DNA of 45,760 nt from Zelonia costaricensis. Its lineage: Eukaryota > Euglenozoa > Kinetoplastea > Trypanosomatida > Trypanosomatidae. Below, piece by piece: positions 17,144 through 26,083 of the stretch. The first letter of the stretch is position 1; each line of letters opens with the position of its first letter. The notes under the pieces were generated by a model that was given only the letters and a program-made list of their open reading frames with translations, had not been told where the DNA came from and searched no databases. The translations under genes were made by a program, and so were the position numbers. The stretch is from positions 1-45,760 of the forward strand of contig JASAOO010003352.1 of NCBI GenBank assembly GCA_030849075.1. The letters run 5' to 3'.

Positions 17144-18481
17144 TCAAGACGAATGCGCCTCCTCTCCGCTGTGGGCCGCGTAGTCTGCCGCAACGCGGCG
17201 TGCGGCCTTCAAGAATACGTCCCTAGTCACCTCTGCCATGTTTTCGCTCTCGTACATGTCCAGGATGGTGGAGAGCGGGATTTCGGTGTTAAGGGTCGAG
17301 ACGCTAATGTCGGCCGGGTCAGAAATTGCGGGCACCTTTTCGCCGTTCTCGGTGAAGAGCTTGATGCCCTCGAGGGTGGCCTGGTAGCGGCGGTGCTCAA
17401 TCCACGCCCGCCGCGCATAGGCCTGCAGAAAGCAGCGGCTGTAGTGCTCCTGGAAGCACTTGGCCATCCACGACCCGTCCGCGGTCAGGCGCTCGTCGTA
17501 GTAGTGCTGCCGCTGCGTGCGGAATTTCTCCGTGTCTGCACGGATCTTGGCCGCGTGGCGCACCGCGCGCGCCTCGAGCAAATCCTCGTAAAAACTCTTG
17601 CGCCGCTTGGTGAAGTAGCGGATCTCGTCCTGCACACACTTCTCGTAAAAGCACGTGCGCTGCACAACGTAGGTGCGGATGTCCTGGTCGGAGAGATCAT
17701 TCCCGATTCCAGCGGCGTCGCCGAAGTCGCGAAGCACCTCGTCGATCTCCATCTCCTGCATAATTTGAGCAATGTTCATGTCCAGCTGCTTTGCGGTCGG
17801 CTCACTAGCAGCGGCCGCCTTGCCGCCTTTTTTGTGTCGCCCGTGGTACGCCAGAAGCGCGCTGTGGTACTTCTCCACGTCCGATTGCAGACGGGTCTCG
17901 TACTCTGTCTCGCGTGCCTTTGTAAACTGAACGACGTCGTTGTTCAGCTCGTTCTTATACTTCTCCGCCTCTATGCGTTGAATTTCGTCATGGATTTCTT
18001 TCTGCTCCCGGCGAAACTCCTCCGTCTCCTCGTCGAGGCGCTGCGTGTAGTGGATGCGCCGCTTCACCACATAGTTCTCGACCTCGACCTGCTGCTCCTG
18101 CAGCATACGTCCCTCGTACGCGCTGTTGACGGACTCGAAAAAGCTACCGGTCGCACGAGGCACACCGTTGTCCGGGTCCGCGGCGTCCTTGTCCGAACCA
18201 AACAAGAAGTGCTGCTGGCCAGCAGAGACGGCGTTCAGCAGCTCTTTCAGGATGCTCTGTGGAAGAACGTGTGCCCTGCCCTCCCCATTGACGGAATCTG
18301 TGAAGGGGGGAGAGAAGGAAGCGGTTGACTCCTCGCGTGTATGTTTCTCTATGATGCGAGCGTGCTTAGCCGCCTCAGGCACTTGTGAGTCGGCGTTTTT
18401 TTCGTGTTTGCCGGTGCGAGACAGCAGCGCGCTCGTCTTGGTTGCAAGACGCGGAGCTGCGAGCCGCGCTGTGCGAAGCAT
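17144..18481 (-). CDS. Conserved-looking mitochondrial coiled-coil protein, function unknown
   Basis: This 445-residue protein was not recognised. Its N-terminus, MLRTARLAAPRLATKTSALL, is Arg/Ala/Ser/Thr-rich with no acidic residue for 25 positions, a good mitochondrial presequence. The body is highly charged and mostly helical, with coiled-coil-like stretches around 125-215 and 265-375. A motif basic/acidic-x-x-Tyr-x3-Leu recurs at Tyr145, 175, 194, 205, 298, 328 and 366 (and Tyr279 with Val). No transmembrane segment is seen. It is the first gene of the minus-strand unit, next to the divergent switch region. Met at 18481 is preferred because the upstream extension of the frame covers a poly-T tract. 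Mitoribosomal, ATP-synthase-associated or kinetoplast roles are possible but unsupported. Confidence 0.8.
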   Translation of the reverse strand: MLRTARLAAPRLATKTSALLSRTGKHEKNADSQVPEAAKHARIIEKHTREESTASFSPPFTDSVNGEGRAHVLPQSILKELLNAVSAGQQHFLFGSDKDAADPDNGVPRATGSFFESVNSAYEGRMLQEQQVEVENYVVKRRIHYTQRLDEETEEFRREQKEIHDEIQRIEAEKYKNELNNDVVQFTKARETEYETRLQSDVEKYHSALLAYHGRHKKGGKAAAASEPTAKQLDMNIAQIMQEMEIDEVLRDFGDAAGIGNDLSDQDIRTYVVQRTCFYEKCVQDEIRYFTKRRKSFYEDLLEARAVRHAAKIRADTEKFRTQRQHYYDERLTADGSWMAKCFQEHYSRCFLQAYARRAWIEHRRYQATLEGIKLFTENGEKVPAISDPADISVSTLNTEIPLSTILDMYESENMAEVTRDVFLKAARRVAADYAAHSGEEAHSS

Positions 18482-18546
18482 GACTCCTTTTTCTTCTTCG
18501 TTTATAATTGAAACCGGAGTGAAGAGCAATGAGAGTTTCACGCGCT

Positions 18547-18594
18547 CTATGTGGTAAAAGTGCGCGGCGCAAGGCGCGCAAAAAAAAAAAAAAA
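18547..18594 (-). promoter_or_regulatory. Trans-splice acceptor of the coiled-coil gene (T15 tract + AG)
   Basis: On the sense strand a T15 run (18580-18594) is followed by the first AG at 18548-18547, 66 bases before the ATG. This supports the start at 18481 and excludes the longer upstream reading frame. Confidence 0.6.
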
Positions 18595-19202
18595 GGGGGT
18601 GAAAGCGGACGAAAAGAGGCGGTAAAGGTGGAGAAGAATCGTCGCGAAGGCCATGACCCGTCAGAGCTTTGCGTCGCCGTTCTATTATGCTTTTCTTTAG
18701 GAGCCTCTGGCAGCGAACGCAGCAGTGAAAGGCGTGTAGACGAGCTGCTGCTGACGGCCTCGTTACGTTCACTGAACACTCGCGTCAAGAGGTCAACTAT
18801 CACAAGAAAAGTGACGTCCTGGTGAGCTTTTTTTGCTGTAGTTGTCTTTCTCATTCCCCCCCCCCCCCTTCCCTCCGCTGCCCAGAAAGCGCCGACCTCT
18901 CACGAACCCCCCCCCAGCTTTGTCGATTTCCCTCTCCCCTCCCCTTCCCCTCACCTCCTTGGGAGCTGGCACTAAAAAAGCAACTCTAGAGGGCCCTCCC
19001 TCACTGCCCTCATACACCCCGCGCTCACACTGGAGTCCCATTCGTATTGGCACTGATACGAATTTAAAGAGACTTGATACGCTTCCTTGAGGCGTCCCTT
19101 GATGCAAGAAACCGCTGATGAACCTAGCATTGCTGGCCGATCCGCTCTATGACTTTTCAGCGCCACCGCCTATGCCCAACATTTCCCGCACCTACTTTGC
19201 GA

Positions 19203-19245
19203 TTCTCCATCCCTCTCCTTCCCGCACACCCTCTAATGCACGCAG
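19203..19245 (+). promoter_or_regulatory. Trans-splice acceptor of the stomatin-like gene
   Basis: A pyrimidine-rich tract at about 19203-19233 is followed by the first AG at 19244-19245, 33 bases before the ATG. It is the first acceptor of the plus-strand unit. Confidence 0.55.
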
Positions 19246-19278
19246 CATAGTCTGCAGCTGCGACCGTGAAACGCGAAC

Positions 19279-20355
19279 ATGCTCCGCCGCGGGCGCGTTC
19301 TTCTCCAGCAGTACGGGGTCCAGGGAGCCCCGTACCCCATCAACTCCGGTCCACAAGACTTCGCGGCTGCCGGCGCTGCTGCTTCGCGGATGATGATGCA
19401 GCGCTCTCAAAAAATGCTGCTCGACCCGGCTTCCTTTGTCGAGCGTCCGCCCCGTAACACCATTCTCAACATCGTCCCGCAGGGGCACGAGTACGTCGTG
19501 GAGCGCCTCGGCCGCTACCACCGCACACTCGACTCGGGGTGGTGGGTTGTCGTCCCAATCATTGACAAGATCCGCTACAACTACAACGTGAAGGAGCAGG
19601 GCATTGAAATTCCCAACCAGTCCGCGATCACATCGGACAACGTCATGGTCGAAATTGACGGCGTGCTCTTCCTTAAAATTGTGGACTCCTGCAAAGCCAG
19701 CTACAACATCGAGAACCCCGTCTTCAACCTCATCAACTTGGCGCAGACGACGATGCGCAGTGAGATTGGCCGCATGTCTCTCGACAGCCTCTTCAGGGAG
19801 CGTGCGAGCCTGAACCAGAGCATCGTGGAGGTCCTGCGTCGCGAGGCCAACGAGTGGGGAATCGAGTGCAAGCGGTACGAGATCCGAGACATCGTGGTCA
19901 GCGAGCTCGTACGCCGCTCCATGGACCTCCAGGCGGAGGCGGAGCGCAAGAAGCGAAAGCTCGTCCTCGAGAGTGAGGGCGAGTCGACCGCGACGATCAA
20001 CCGCGCAAACGGTATGAAGGTGGCTCAGCAGTACGTCGCCGACGCGGAGAAGTACACCACCGAGCGACGCGCCGAGGGCGCAGCAGCGGCCATTCGCATC
20101 AAGGCCACAGCGGTGTCCGAGAACATATCGATCGTCTCGCACGCCATCGAGACATCAAAGCACGGCAACGAGGCCATCTCGCTCCGCGTCGCGGAGAGCT
20201 ACATTGAGAAGTTCGGGGAGCTGGCGAAGGAATCGAACACGGTGGTTATGTCGCAGCCGGTAAGCGACCCCGCCACGTTTGCGACGCAGGCGCTCTCCGT
20301 CTACAACACAGTCGCCAACTCTGCCGCTAGGGGCGCGGCGCACTCTGGAAAGTAG
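19279..20355 (+). CDS. SLP2: Stomatin-like protein 2 (mitochondrial SPFH protein)
   Basis: This 358-residue SPFH/Band 7 protein is most like SLP2, an inner-membrane scaffold that binds cardiolipin and prohibitins and organises respiratory complexes. The N-terminal 55 residues are basic and lack the hairpin membrane segment of true stomatins, as expected for SLP2. The SPFH domain starts at NTILNIVPQGHEYVVERLGR (60-79) and includes the conserved GWWVVVPIIDKIRYNYNVKE (87-106) and MRSEIGRMSLDSLFRERASLN blocks. A charged helical region (LQAEAERKKRKLVLESEGES) follows, then a C-terminal helix. It is the first gene of the plus-strand unit. Length matches the family (about 350). Confidence 0.93.
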   Translation: MLRRGRVLLQQYGVQGAPYPINSGPQDFAAAGAAASRMMMQRSQKMLLDPASFVERPPRNTILNIVPQGHEYVVERLGRYHRTLDSGWWVVVPIIDKIRYNYNVKEQGIEIPNQSAITSDNVMVEIDGVLFLKIVDSCKASYNIENPVFNLINLAQTTMRSEIGRMSLDSLFRERASLNQSIVEVLRREANEWGIECKRYEIRDIVVSELVRRSMDLQAEAERKKRKLVLESEGESTATINRANGMKVAQQYVADAEKYTTERRAEGAAAAIRIKATAVSENISIVSHAIETSKHGNEAISLRVAESYIEKFGELAKESNTVVMSQPVSDPATFATQALSVYNTVANSAARGAAHSGK

Positions 20356-20972
20356 CACGTCCACTAATGACTTGTTGTTGTTGTTGTTGTTTTTTCCCCC
20401 ACTGTCCCCACAGCGTGTCGGCTGTGTGGTTTGACCGTAGTCGTGCATTTCCTTCTTTTGCACTTGAGTGCGTGCTGGTCGCACTTTGACCCTCACAGCT
20501 GGTGCTTTTCCTGCGGTGTGCGCGTACCTCGTAATCGGCCTGTCGCATCATCATCAAACAAACCCAAAGCTCTCCTCGAAAACCACCTCTGCGCTGCGGT
20601 TTGGTTTACGCCTGCGGCAAACGTGTGGCTGCACCGCTCGCGGCCGCAGAGCGCAAACCTCGACTTCTCCCCCCGGTGCAGAAGTGCATGTGGGACCACT
20701 AATGTGTTTGGTTACACGCGTCAAGTGTGGCTGAGTGCTTCCAGTGGCACGCACGCAAGAGAAGCAGCATTGCTCGCCGCTGCAGCTGCTGCAGGATCAT
20801 CGCTGTCCCTTTCGCTTTCTCGTCACATTCCCTCTCCTCTTTTTTTTTGCGTTGCTTTTCTCGCCCCCAACGCTAACCATGATAAACCCCCACGGGCACC
20901 AGGTCTGATCAAGTCCCGTTCTGCACCCCTTCGCACAGAAAGAGACGCTCTGTTCAACGTGTACTTCAAGCG
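20356..20972. other. Intergenic region with (TTG)6
   Basis: This 0.6-kb spacer is the 3' UTR of SLP2 and the 5' region of the small membrane protein. A TTG trinucleotide run (about 20372-20389) leads into a T run right after the stop. No CA/GT microsatellite and no gene were seen. Confidence 0.6.
20840..20902 (+). promoter_or_regulatory. Trans-splice acceptor of the small membrane-protein gene
   Basis: A T9 tract (20840-20848) is followed by the first AG at 20901-20902, 71 bases before the ATG. The ATG near 20879 lies before this AG and would be removed from the mRNA. Confidence 0.6.
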
Positions 20973-21410
20973 ATGCAGCGCACTCTCACCCAGCTGTCCG
21001 CGCGCCGGTGCGGCGCCTTCTCCGCCAGCCTTCTCCTTCGGACGGACTCTCAGCAGGTGCGTGCTGCCGATGCCGCGCAGCGTGTCGAGCTCGAGGACTT
21101 TGCCAAGCACTATGAGATGAAGGCCATGGCCGACCACCCGCGCTCCTCCTTCGAGTACAAGAGCAGCGCCAAGGGCGCCGAGGTGGGTGCGCGTAACGAG
21201 GCGGCCTTCATGAACTACGAGTCGTTCACGCCGCGCACAATCGCGGGTCGCCTTGCGATGCCGGGCGACGTCAACCTGCTGACGGTGTCACCGCTGTACT
21301 GCGCCCTGCTCTGCATTGCCTCCGCCACGTGGGGCATCTTTTACTGGGACCTCTACTGCCGCAAGAACTACGAGACCGTTCTGATTGCTAGGCCTAAGGA
21401 CATGGAGTGA
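20973..21410 (+). CDS. Small single-span mitochondrial protein, possibly a respiratory-chain subunit
   Basis: This 145-residue protein starts with a presequence-like MQRTLTQLSARRCGAFSASL. It has a soluble middle and one hydrophobic segment at about 105-126 (VSPLYCALLCIASATWGIFY), then a short charged tail (DLYCRKNYETVLIARPKDME). One late transmembrane helix with a small tail is the layout of many accessory subunits of trypanosomatid cytochrome c oxidase or complex I, but no diagnostic motif was recognised, so this is inference. It follows SLP2 by 617 bases on the same strand. Coding is supported by the well-placed acceptor and a sharp break in composition at both ends. Confidence 0.75.
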   Translation: MQRTLTQLSARRCGAFSASLLLRTDSQQVRAADAAQRVELEDFAKHYEMKAMADHPRSSFEYKSSAKGAEVGARNEAAFMNYESFTPRTIAGRLAMPGDVNLLTVSPLYCALLCIASATWGIFYWDLYCRKNYETVLIARPKDME

Positions 21411-22104
21411 GTCGTTCCGGCTGCGCACCGCGTCTTCCTCTACCTCGCCACGTTCACAGCACTCCACCTTGCCTTTGTCACAAAATCTCCGCGTACCACG
21501 TGAGCAGCATTAGCACTTAGCCTGTTTCCTTTCTTCTAGAAACGCCCCCATTTAGTGAAGTTCAGCACGCCAGCGACATTTCTTGTGCTCTCCCTCTCTG
21601 TGTCTTGGACCTCTTTCAGACACCACACACTACGCGCTCAAACGCAAAACACGAAGGACGCCTGGCTCTCTCGCCGTCACCGCTCTCTACGGTAGCATTT
21701 TCTGCGGAGTCAACGTAAGTAGCGCTGCTGAACCTCTATCTCTGTGACGGCAGAGCCTCGCTACTCAAGCCGCAGCGTTGAACCACGCGGACAGATCTGC
21801 ATCACTGTACGGAAGCAGTCCTCTGCCACACATAGTGTAAGCTGCAGAGAGAGAGAGAGCGGTTTGCAAGCTGTTCAAGAGCGGCACCAGCGGCGTTACC
21901 CGTCAGCCTCAAGCACCTGTATGAGCAGACGCTACCTTCTCACTCGCGCCCCTCCGTCACCCTGCTTCTCCCTCCCTGCTTGGCTCCTTTTTGATTCCTC
22001 TCGCTTTTTTTTTACTGCTTCACACATCGTCCTTGTCCTCTTGAATGACCTCCGCCACAGCGACCTCGCCACATCTTTTGCTCACTCATAGGACCAGCTG
22101 CACT
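21411..22104. other. Intergenic region before DRC7
   Basis: This 0.7-kb spacer is of ordinary composition without microsatellites. Its open frames are not coding-like. It holds the 3' UTR of the small membrane-protein gene and the DRC7 acceptor (T9 at 22005-22013). Confidence 0.6.
22005..22060 (+). promoter_or_regulatory. Trans-splice acceptor deciding the DRC7 start
   Basis: A T9 tract (22005-22013) is followed by the first AG at 22059-22060. The upstream in-frame ATG at 22045 lies before this AG and would be lost by trans-splicing, so the ATG at 22105 is the better start. Confidence 0.65.
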
Positions 22105-24921
22105 ATGGCGACCTCGTCCTTTGCCACCACTTCGCGTGCGGGGCGGCTAGAGGCTTTTCTCCGATCGCAAGATATCCCCGCCTCCTTCTACACCAACAGC
22201 AGCACCGACGACAAGGTACTGGCTGTAGCCGAGCAGTTCGACATTCTCTATCACAAGTACTTTCCCGACCGCAAGCCGCTCTTCCTGTCGCCGGACAATG
22301 AGTGCCAGCGGCCCAAGATGATCTGCTCGTTTGTGCGGCCCACCTCCCTCCTCTTCGACGCGCTGTTTGATCTCCAGGGGTGCTGCCAGTTTGTTGCCGA
22401 CTACGTTCGGTACGAGCCCCTGCACGACTCCTTCATCTACGACGACGAGTTCGACGATACGGTGGAGCAGCTGCCACGGCAAATCGTGTCGCCGGCGACG
22501 GCGCTGGAGTGGCAGGTCGGCAACTGCATTGAGATGTCGCTGGTGCTCGTCTCTTTTCTCATTGGCGCTGGCTTCAACGCGTACGTCGTCGTCGGCACCG
22601 CCACCAAGGCGGTGTGTCTGTCGGACCAGACCAACACCATGTGGGAAGGTGCGCTGCCGGTTGAAGTCAACTCTGACGACGAGGTGGAGGACGACGTGCC
22701 GAAAAACAACCCGTACATTGCGATGATCCCAGAGAAGCTGTCTCTGCGGCTGACGACGGACGCGGACCCGGCAGCGGCGAGCCCGGAGGACAGTGAGCAT
22801 GCGAGTGTGCGAGACCCTACCAAAACCTCAGACACGCCGCACGACGTCGACGTCGACGTGGCCGTGAAGCCGATTCACGCGTGGGTGCTCGTTCTGCCTG
22901 GCGGCCGCCGCTCCGTCGCCGAGGCCGTCTTTGTCGAGCCGTCCACGGGCCACCTCATCCCGCTTGCCGCCGCCGACGCGGGCTACACCTCGATCGAGGT
23001 GCTCTTCAACCATCAGGACTACTTTGTGAACATGCGGCCTGCGGCGCCGGTCAGCGCGCTGTCGCCCAACTTAGCTGACAGGAGCCAGTGGGAGAGCATC
23101 TTTTCCCACGCGAACCCAAGCGACGATGAGGTGGAAAGCCTGGCTGGCAGCCTCTCCGTGACGCGGCGCGGTTTTAACACCGACCTGGCGGCGACCATGT
23201 CGATGGCTGGCGTAAGCGCCGCCGACCTCGTCGACTCAGGCAAGGGGCGGCGCATTTACATTCCCAACCTGTGGTCGAATGAGCTGATCCTCAACCGGCA
23301 GCAGTACGAGAACCGTTACCCCGGTGGGTTCAAGGAGATCATCTACGTCAACGCCGTGGTGCGCAGCTACGCGCCGTACTCGCAGCCCGACCTACGCACG
23401 CTTGAGGTGATCGTGCCAGACACCGAGTACGCGGAGCTGGACCAGGTGCACGTGCTGTACGCCCACCGCGCTGACAAGCTGCGCCGCACAAGTGTCTTTC
23501 CATCTCCGGTGCACCGCCCATCGCTGCGTCCGGAGTCGTCCATCATGTCGAACCGGTCCCCGTCGCCGCCTGCGCAGTCCGCGTCGGGTGGCGCTGGTGG
23601 GCCGCGCAAAGTGGTGGAGTGGTACGACAAGGGCCGCATGCGCGACTCGGTGGTGGAGGGGCTGCGCGAGCTCATCTACGAGCCGGGCAAGCAGCGCACC
23701 ATGAAGTTCTTCTGGCGCGCCCGCAGCGACGGCTTGTACTGCCGCACCGAGCTCCTCTACGACGGCAGCACGCTGCGCAAGGTGAAGGAGTTCTACAAGG
23801 GGCGTGGGGACCGGCTGTCGTACCGCAGCTTCAGCTATGCCCGCCCGTCGACGATGCGGGAGACCACCGCGCACAACATCATCGTCCGCGGCCCAGGCAC
23901 CGGGCCGGGGCTGCGCGAGTACCCCCGGCTCGACCCCATTCGCATCAGCCAGAAATTTCAGCGAGACCCGAGCAAGCCGGCCGGCAAGGACGTGGCCAAG
24001 ACGACGTTCCGCCGCCCCGTCGCGGAGGCCAAGGGAGGCGGCGGTGGCGCTGCTGCTGGTGGTGGTGGCGGCGGTGCGCAGAGCCACCCGCCGGTCGGGG
24101 AGATGTGGGTCTTCTTCCACTACGACGCCGGCAGCATCCTGCGACCGTACCACATGTTCGCGAAGCCCAGCTCCTCCGTCGAGGAGTACATCGCCGCGTC
24201 CGCCGCGCGCAAGCCGGTGGAGCCCCCGGTGCGTGTCGTGCCGCTGCCGGGCGAGGCGCCGCCGAGTGAGCTGGAGCTGTACAACGAGCGCAAGTGGCTG
24301 AACGCGGTCGAGGCGGCGTGTCTGACGGAGCAGCGCGCCACGGCGGACGCCTGCCTCGATATTGTCAAGTCCATGGACGAGGCGCGCGCGGCGATGCGGC
24401 CGGTGTTGAGCGTGTACGACACCCTGCGCAACCGCCCAAAAGAGACGGAGGCGGAGCGGGCACGCAAGCTGGCCGACGCGGCGCGGCGCGAGGAGTCGCG
24501 CAAGGACTACCTTGCCCCGTACATCGCCAAGCTGGAGATGCCGATCAACTTCGATGGCAACTACCTCGCCGTGCGCCTCTCACCCGAGCAGGCGAAGCAG
24601 GTGCGGGACGAGGCGCTGCAGGAGCTGAAGGAGCGGCTGATCCAGCGCGGGCACATTATGCAGACCCGCATGGACCGTGAGAAGGAGGAGTTCAACCGGC
24701 GCCAGCAGCTGTACCGCAAGAACTGCGACGCGTCAGCGCTTGAGGGCGACAAGGACACCGAGGCCTTCGCGCTCTACTGCAAGGAGGCGACGTGGCGGAT
24801 GAAGGTGCTGGACGAGCGGCTCTCCCAGCACATCGACCACGCGAGCGAGAAGTACACGCAGCTGGCCCAGCGCCTCGCCGAAGACCCGCGCCTCGCCGCG
24901 CTGTACCACCCAATGCACTGA
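22105..24921 (+). CDS. DRC7: Dynein regulatory complex subunit 7 (CCDC135 homologue)
   Basis: This 938-residue protein is DRC7, a subunit of the nexin-dynein regulatory complex that links axonemal doublets and controls flagellar beating. The N-terminal part (about 40-330) is the transglutaminase-like domain. It shows RPTSLLFDALFDLQGCCQFV (79-98), WQVGNCIEMSLVLVSFLIGA (136-155) with the catalytic-position Cys141, a His at about 258 (PIHAWVLVLPGG) and an acidic FVEPSTG. Its catalytic activity in DRC7 is not established. The middle (about 500-610) carries the hairpin repeats around WYDKGRMRDSVVEGLRELIY and LLYDGSTLRKVKEFYKGR, and the last 150 residues are charged coiled coil. A Gly-rich linker sits near 645-660. 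Length and domain order match the family. Confidence 0.93.
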   Translation: MATSSFATTSRAGRLEAFLRSQDIPASFYTNSSTDDKVLAVAEQFDILYHKYFPDRKPLFLSPDNECQRPKMICSFVRPTSLLFDALFDLQGCCQFVADYVRYEPLHDSFIYDDEFDDTVEQLPRQIVSPATALEWQVGNCIEMSLVLVSFLIGAGFNAYVVVGTATKAVCLSDQTNTMWEGALPVEVNSDDEVEDDVPKNNPYIAMIPEKLSLRLTTDADPAAASPEDSEHASVRDPTKTSDTPHDVDVDVAVKPIHAWVLVLPGGRRSVAEAVFVEPSTGHLIPLAAADAGYTSIEVLFNHQDYFVNMRPAAPVSALSPNLADRSQWESIFSHANPSDDEVESLAGSLSVTRRGFNTDLAATMSMAGVSAADLVDSGKGRRIYIPNLWSNELILNRQQYENRYPGGFKEIIYVNAVVRSYAPYSQPDLRTLEVIVPDTEYAELDQVHVLYAHRADKLRRTSVFPSPVHRPSLRPESSIMSNRSPSPPAQSASGGAGGPRKVVEWYDKGRMRDSVVEGLRELIYEPGKQRTMKFFWRARSDGLYCRTELLYDGSTLRKVKEFYKGRGDRLSYRSFSYARPSTMRETTAHNIIVRGPGTGPGLREYPRLDPIRISQKFQRDPSKPAGKDVAKTTFRRPVAEAKGGGGGAAAGGGGGGAQSHPPVGEMWVFFHYDAGSILRPYHMFAKPSSSVEEYIAASAARKPVEPPVRVVPLPGEAPPSELELYNERKWLNAVEAACLTEQRATADACLDIVKSMDEARAAMRPVLSVYDTLRNRPKETEAERARKLADAARREESRKDYLAPYIAKLEMPINFDGNYLAVRLSPEQAKQVRDEALQELKERLIQRGHIMQTRMDREKEEFNRRQQLYRKNCDASALEGDKDTEAFALYCKEATWRMKVLDERLSQHIDHASEKYTQLAQRLAEDPRLAALYHPMH

Positions 24922-26083
24922 AGGCGCTGCACCGCCGGCCTCCCGCACGCCCTTCGCCTCCCCTTCTCTGTCCGCTCTCTCCGTCCTTCCTGTCGTCCTT
25001 CTTCCGTTGGAGTCCCACACGGCACTTGCGTGCGTGTGTGTGTGTGTTTGTGTATGTGTGTGCCTGCGCTGACTTTTCCTTCTTGTCGCTTTGTGCGGTC
25101 GATGTACAGCAAACCCGCATCACCACTTCCCGAGCTCTACCATCACCATCACCACCCCCCCCCCTCCCCCTCCTCCTCCCTACAAGCCTGTGTGTCCCTA
25201 CACTCATGCATTCATGGCGGGCGATGCGTGAAGAGGGAGGGGAAGTGAAGAGAAGAGTAGAGCTTGTGACGTCCTCCTCCCCGCCCCCTCCCCTCACCAC
25301 CTCCTCGCGCGCTGGGCGTGCACGTGCAGAGTTGGGAGGGGAAGAGCGCGTCCACGTTGAACTTGATGTGCACTAGTCGGCCCACGCTCGCAGTCCTCGT
25401 CGCCCTTTTTGTGGCGTCGTGCACGGAGGCGGCGGGGACGCCAGCGATGCTGAAGCCTGAAATGCGCAAGAAGCAAGGAGGACACAATCGCAGCGCCGGT
25501 GCACCGCATCCGCGCGGGACTGCCACGGATGTGCAGCACCGATGTGACGGCAGATGCTCGAGCGTGTGAGTGAATGTGTGGGGGGGGCGAGTGGCACGCT
25601 CCGTCGTGTCGGGGGGAGGAGAGCACTAGCCACCGGAACCCTTCTCAAGGCGTGTCTCCCCCACCCTGCCCCCTCTCTGGCGTTCTCTGACTTCATCAAC
25701 ATGCTTGCACGGAGGCGTCGGAGCGCGTGTGTCGAACGTGGAAGTCGGATTGGCGCTCCTCACCTCAACACATCAACCCCCGCTTCCTCAGAACGCCGAA
25801 CATCCCCAACCGCATGCCCTCCTGCACATGTTTCCCGTTCTCACCTCCCTCGTGTCTCACCACCGCTGCGCTGCCCCTGCGTGTGCGGGCTTCATGCCCC
25901 TCACACACACAAACACACGCACTTCCACACATGCGTGCCCTGGCATACACGCCCAGAGCTCCACAAGGGAGAAGTTAGAGGGCAAGGACGCGGTGCGTGT
26001 CATCTCGCGCCCCCACCACCTTCCTCTCTCCTCCTAGCCCCCTCCCCCTCTCCCACCGCACCACACCACACCACTCGAGTGCC
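24922..26083. other. Intergenic region between DRC7 and TRM11
   Basis: This 1.2-kb spacer has a GT-rich tract (about 25028-25062) soon after the DRC7 stop. A purine-rich island at about 25215-25260 sits unusually within the pyrimidine-rich plus strand. A frame of 83 residues at 25318-25569 is not convincing. Pyrimidine-rich sequence at about 26020-26060 precedes TRM11. Confidence 0.6.

Larger units (their letters stand above)
18482..19278. promoter_or_regulatory. Divergent strand-switch region (putative Pol II start zone)
   Basis: All genes to the left run on the minus strand and all to 35.65 kb run on the plus strand, so transcription must diverge here. In trypanosomatids such regions are the sites of Pol II initiation, marked by histone variants rather than TATA boxes. 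The 797 bases include an A15 run (18580-18594), a C run (about 18857-18869) and further pyrimidine tracts to 18960. No open frame looks coding. The positions of any start sites cannot be read from the sequence. Confidence 0.8.

Noticed and set aside
25318..25569. Plus-strand frame of 83 codons between DRC7 and TRM11 with a hydrophobic stretch
   Set aside because: The hydrophobic part is short and late, the ATG is preceded by purine-rich sequence rather than an acceptor, and nothing else supports coding.
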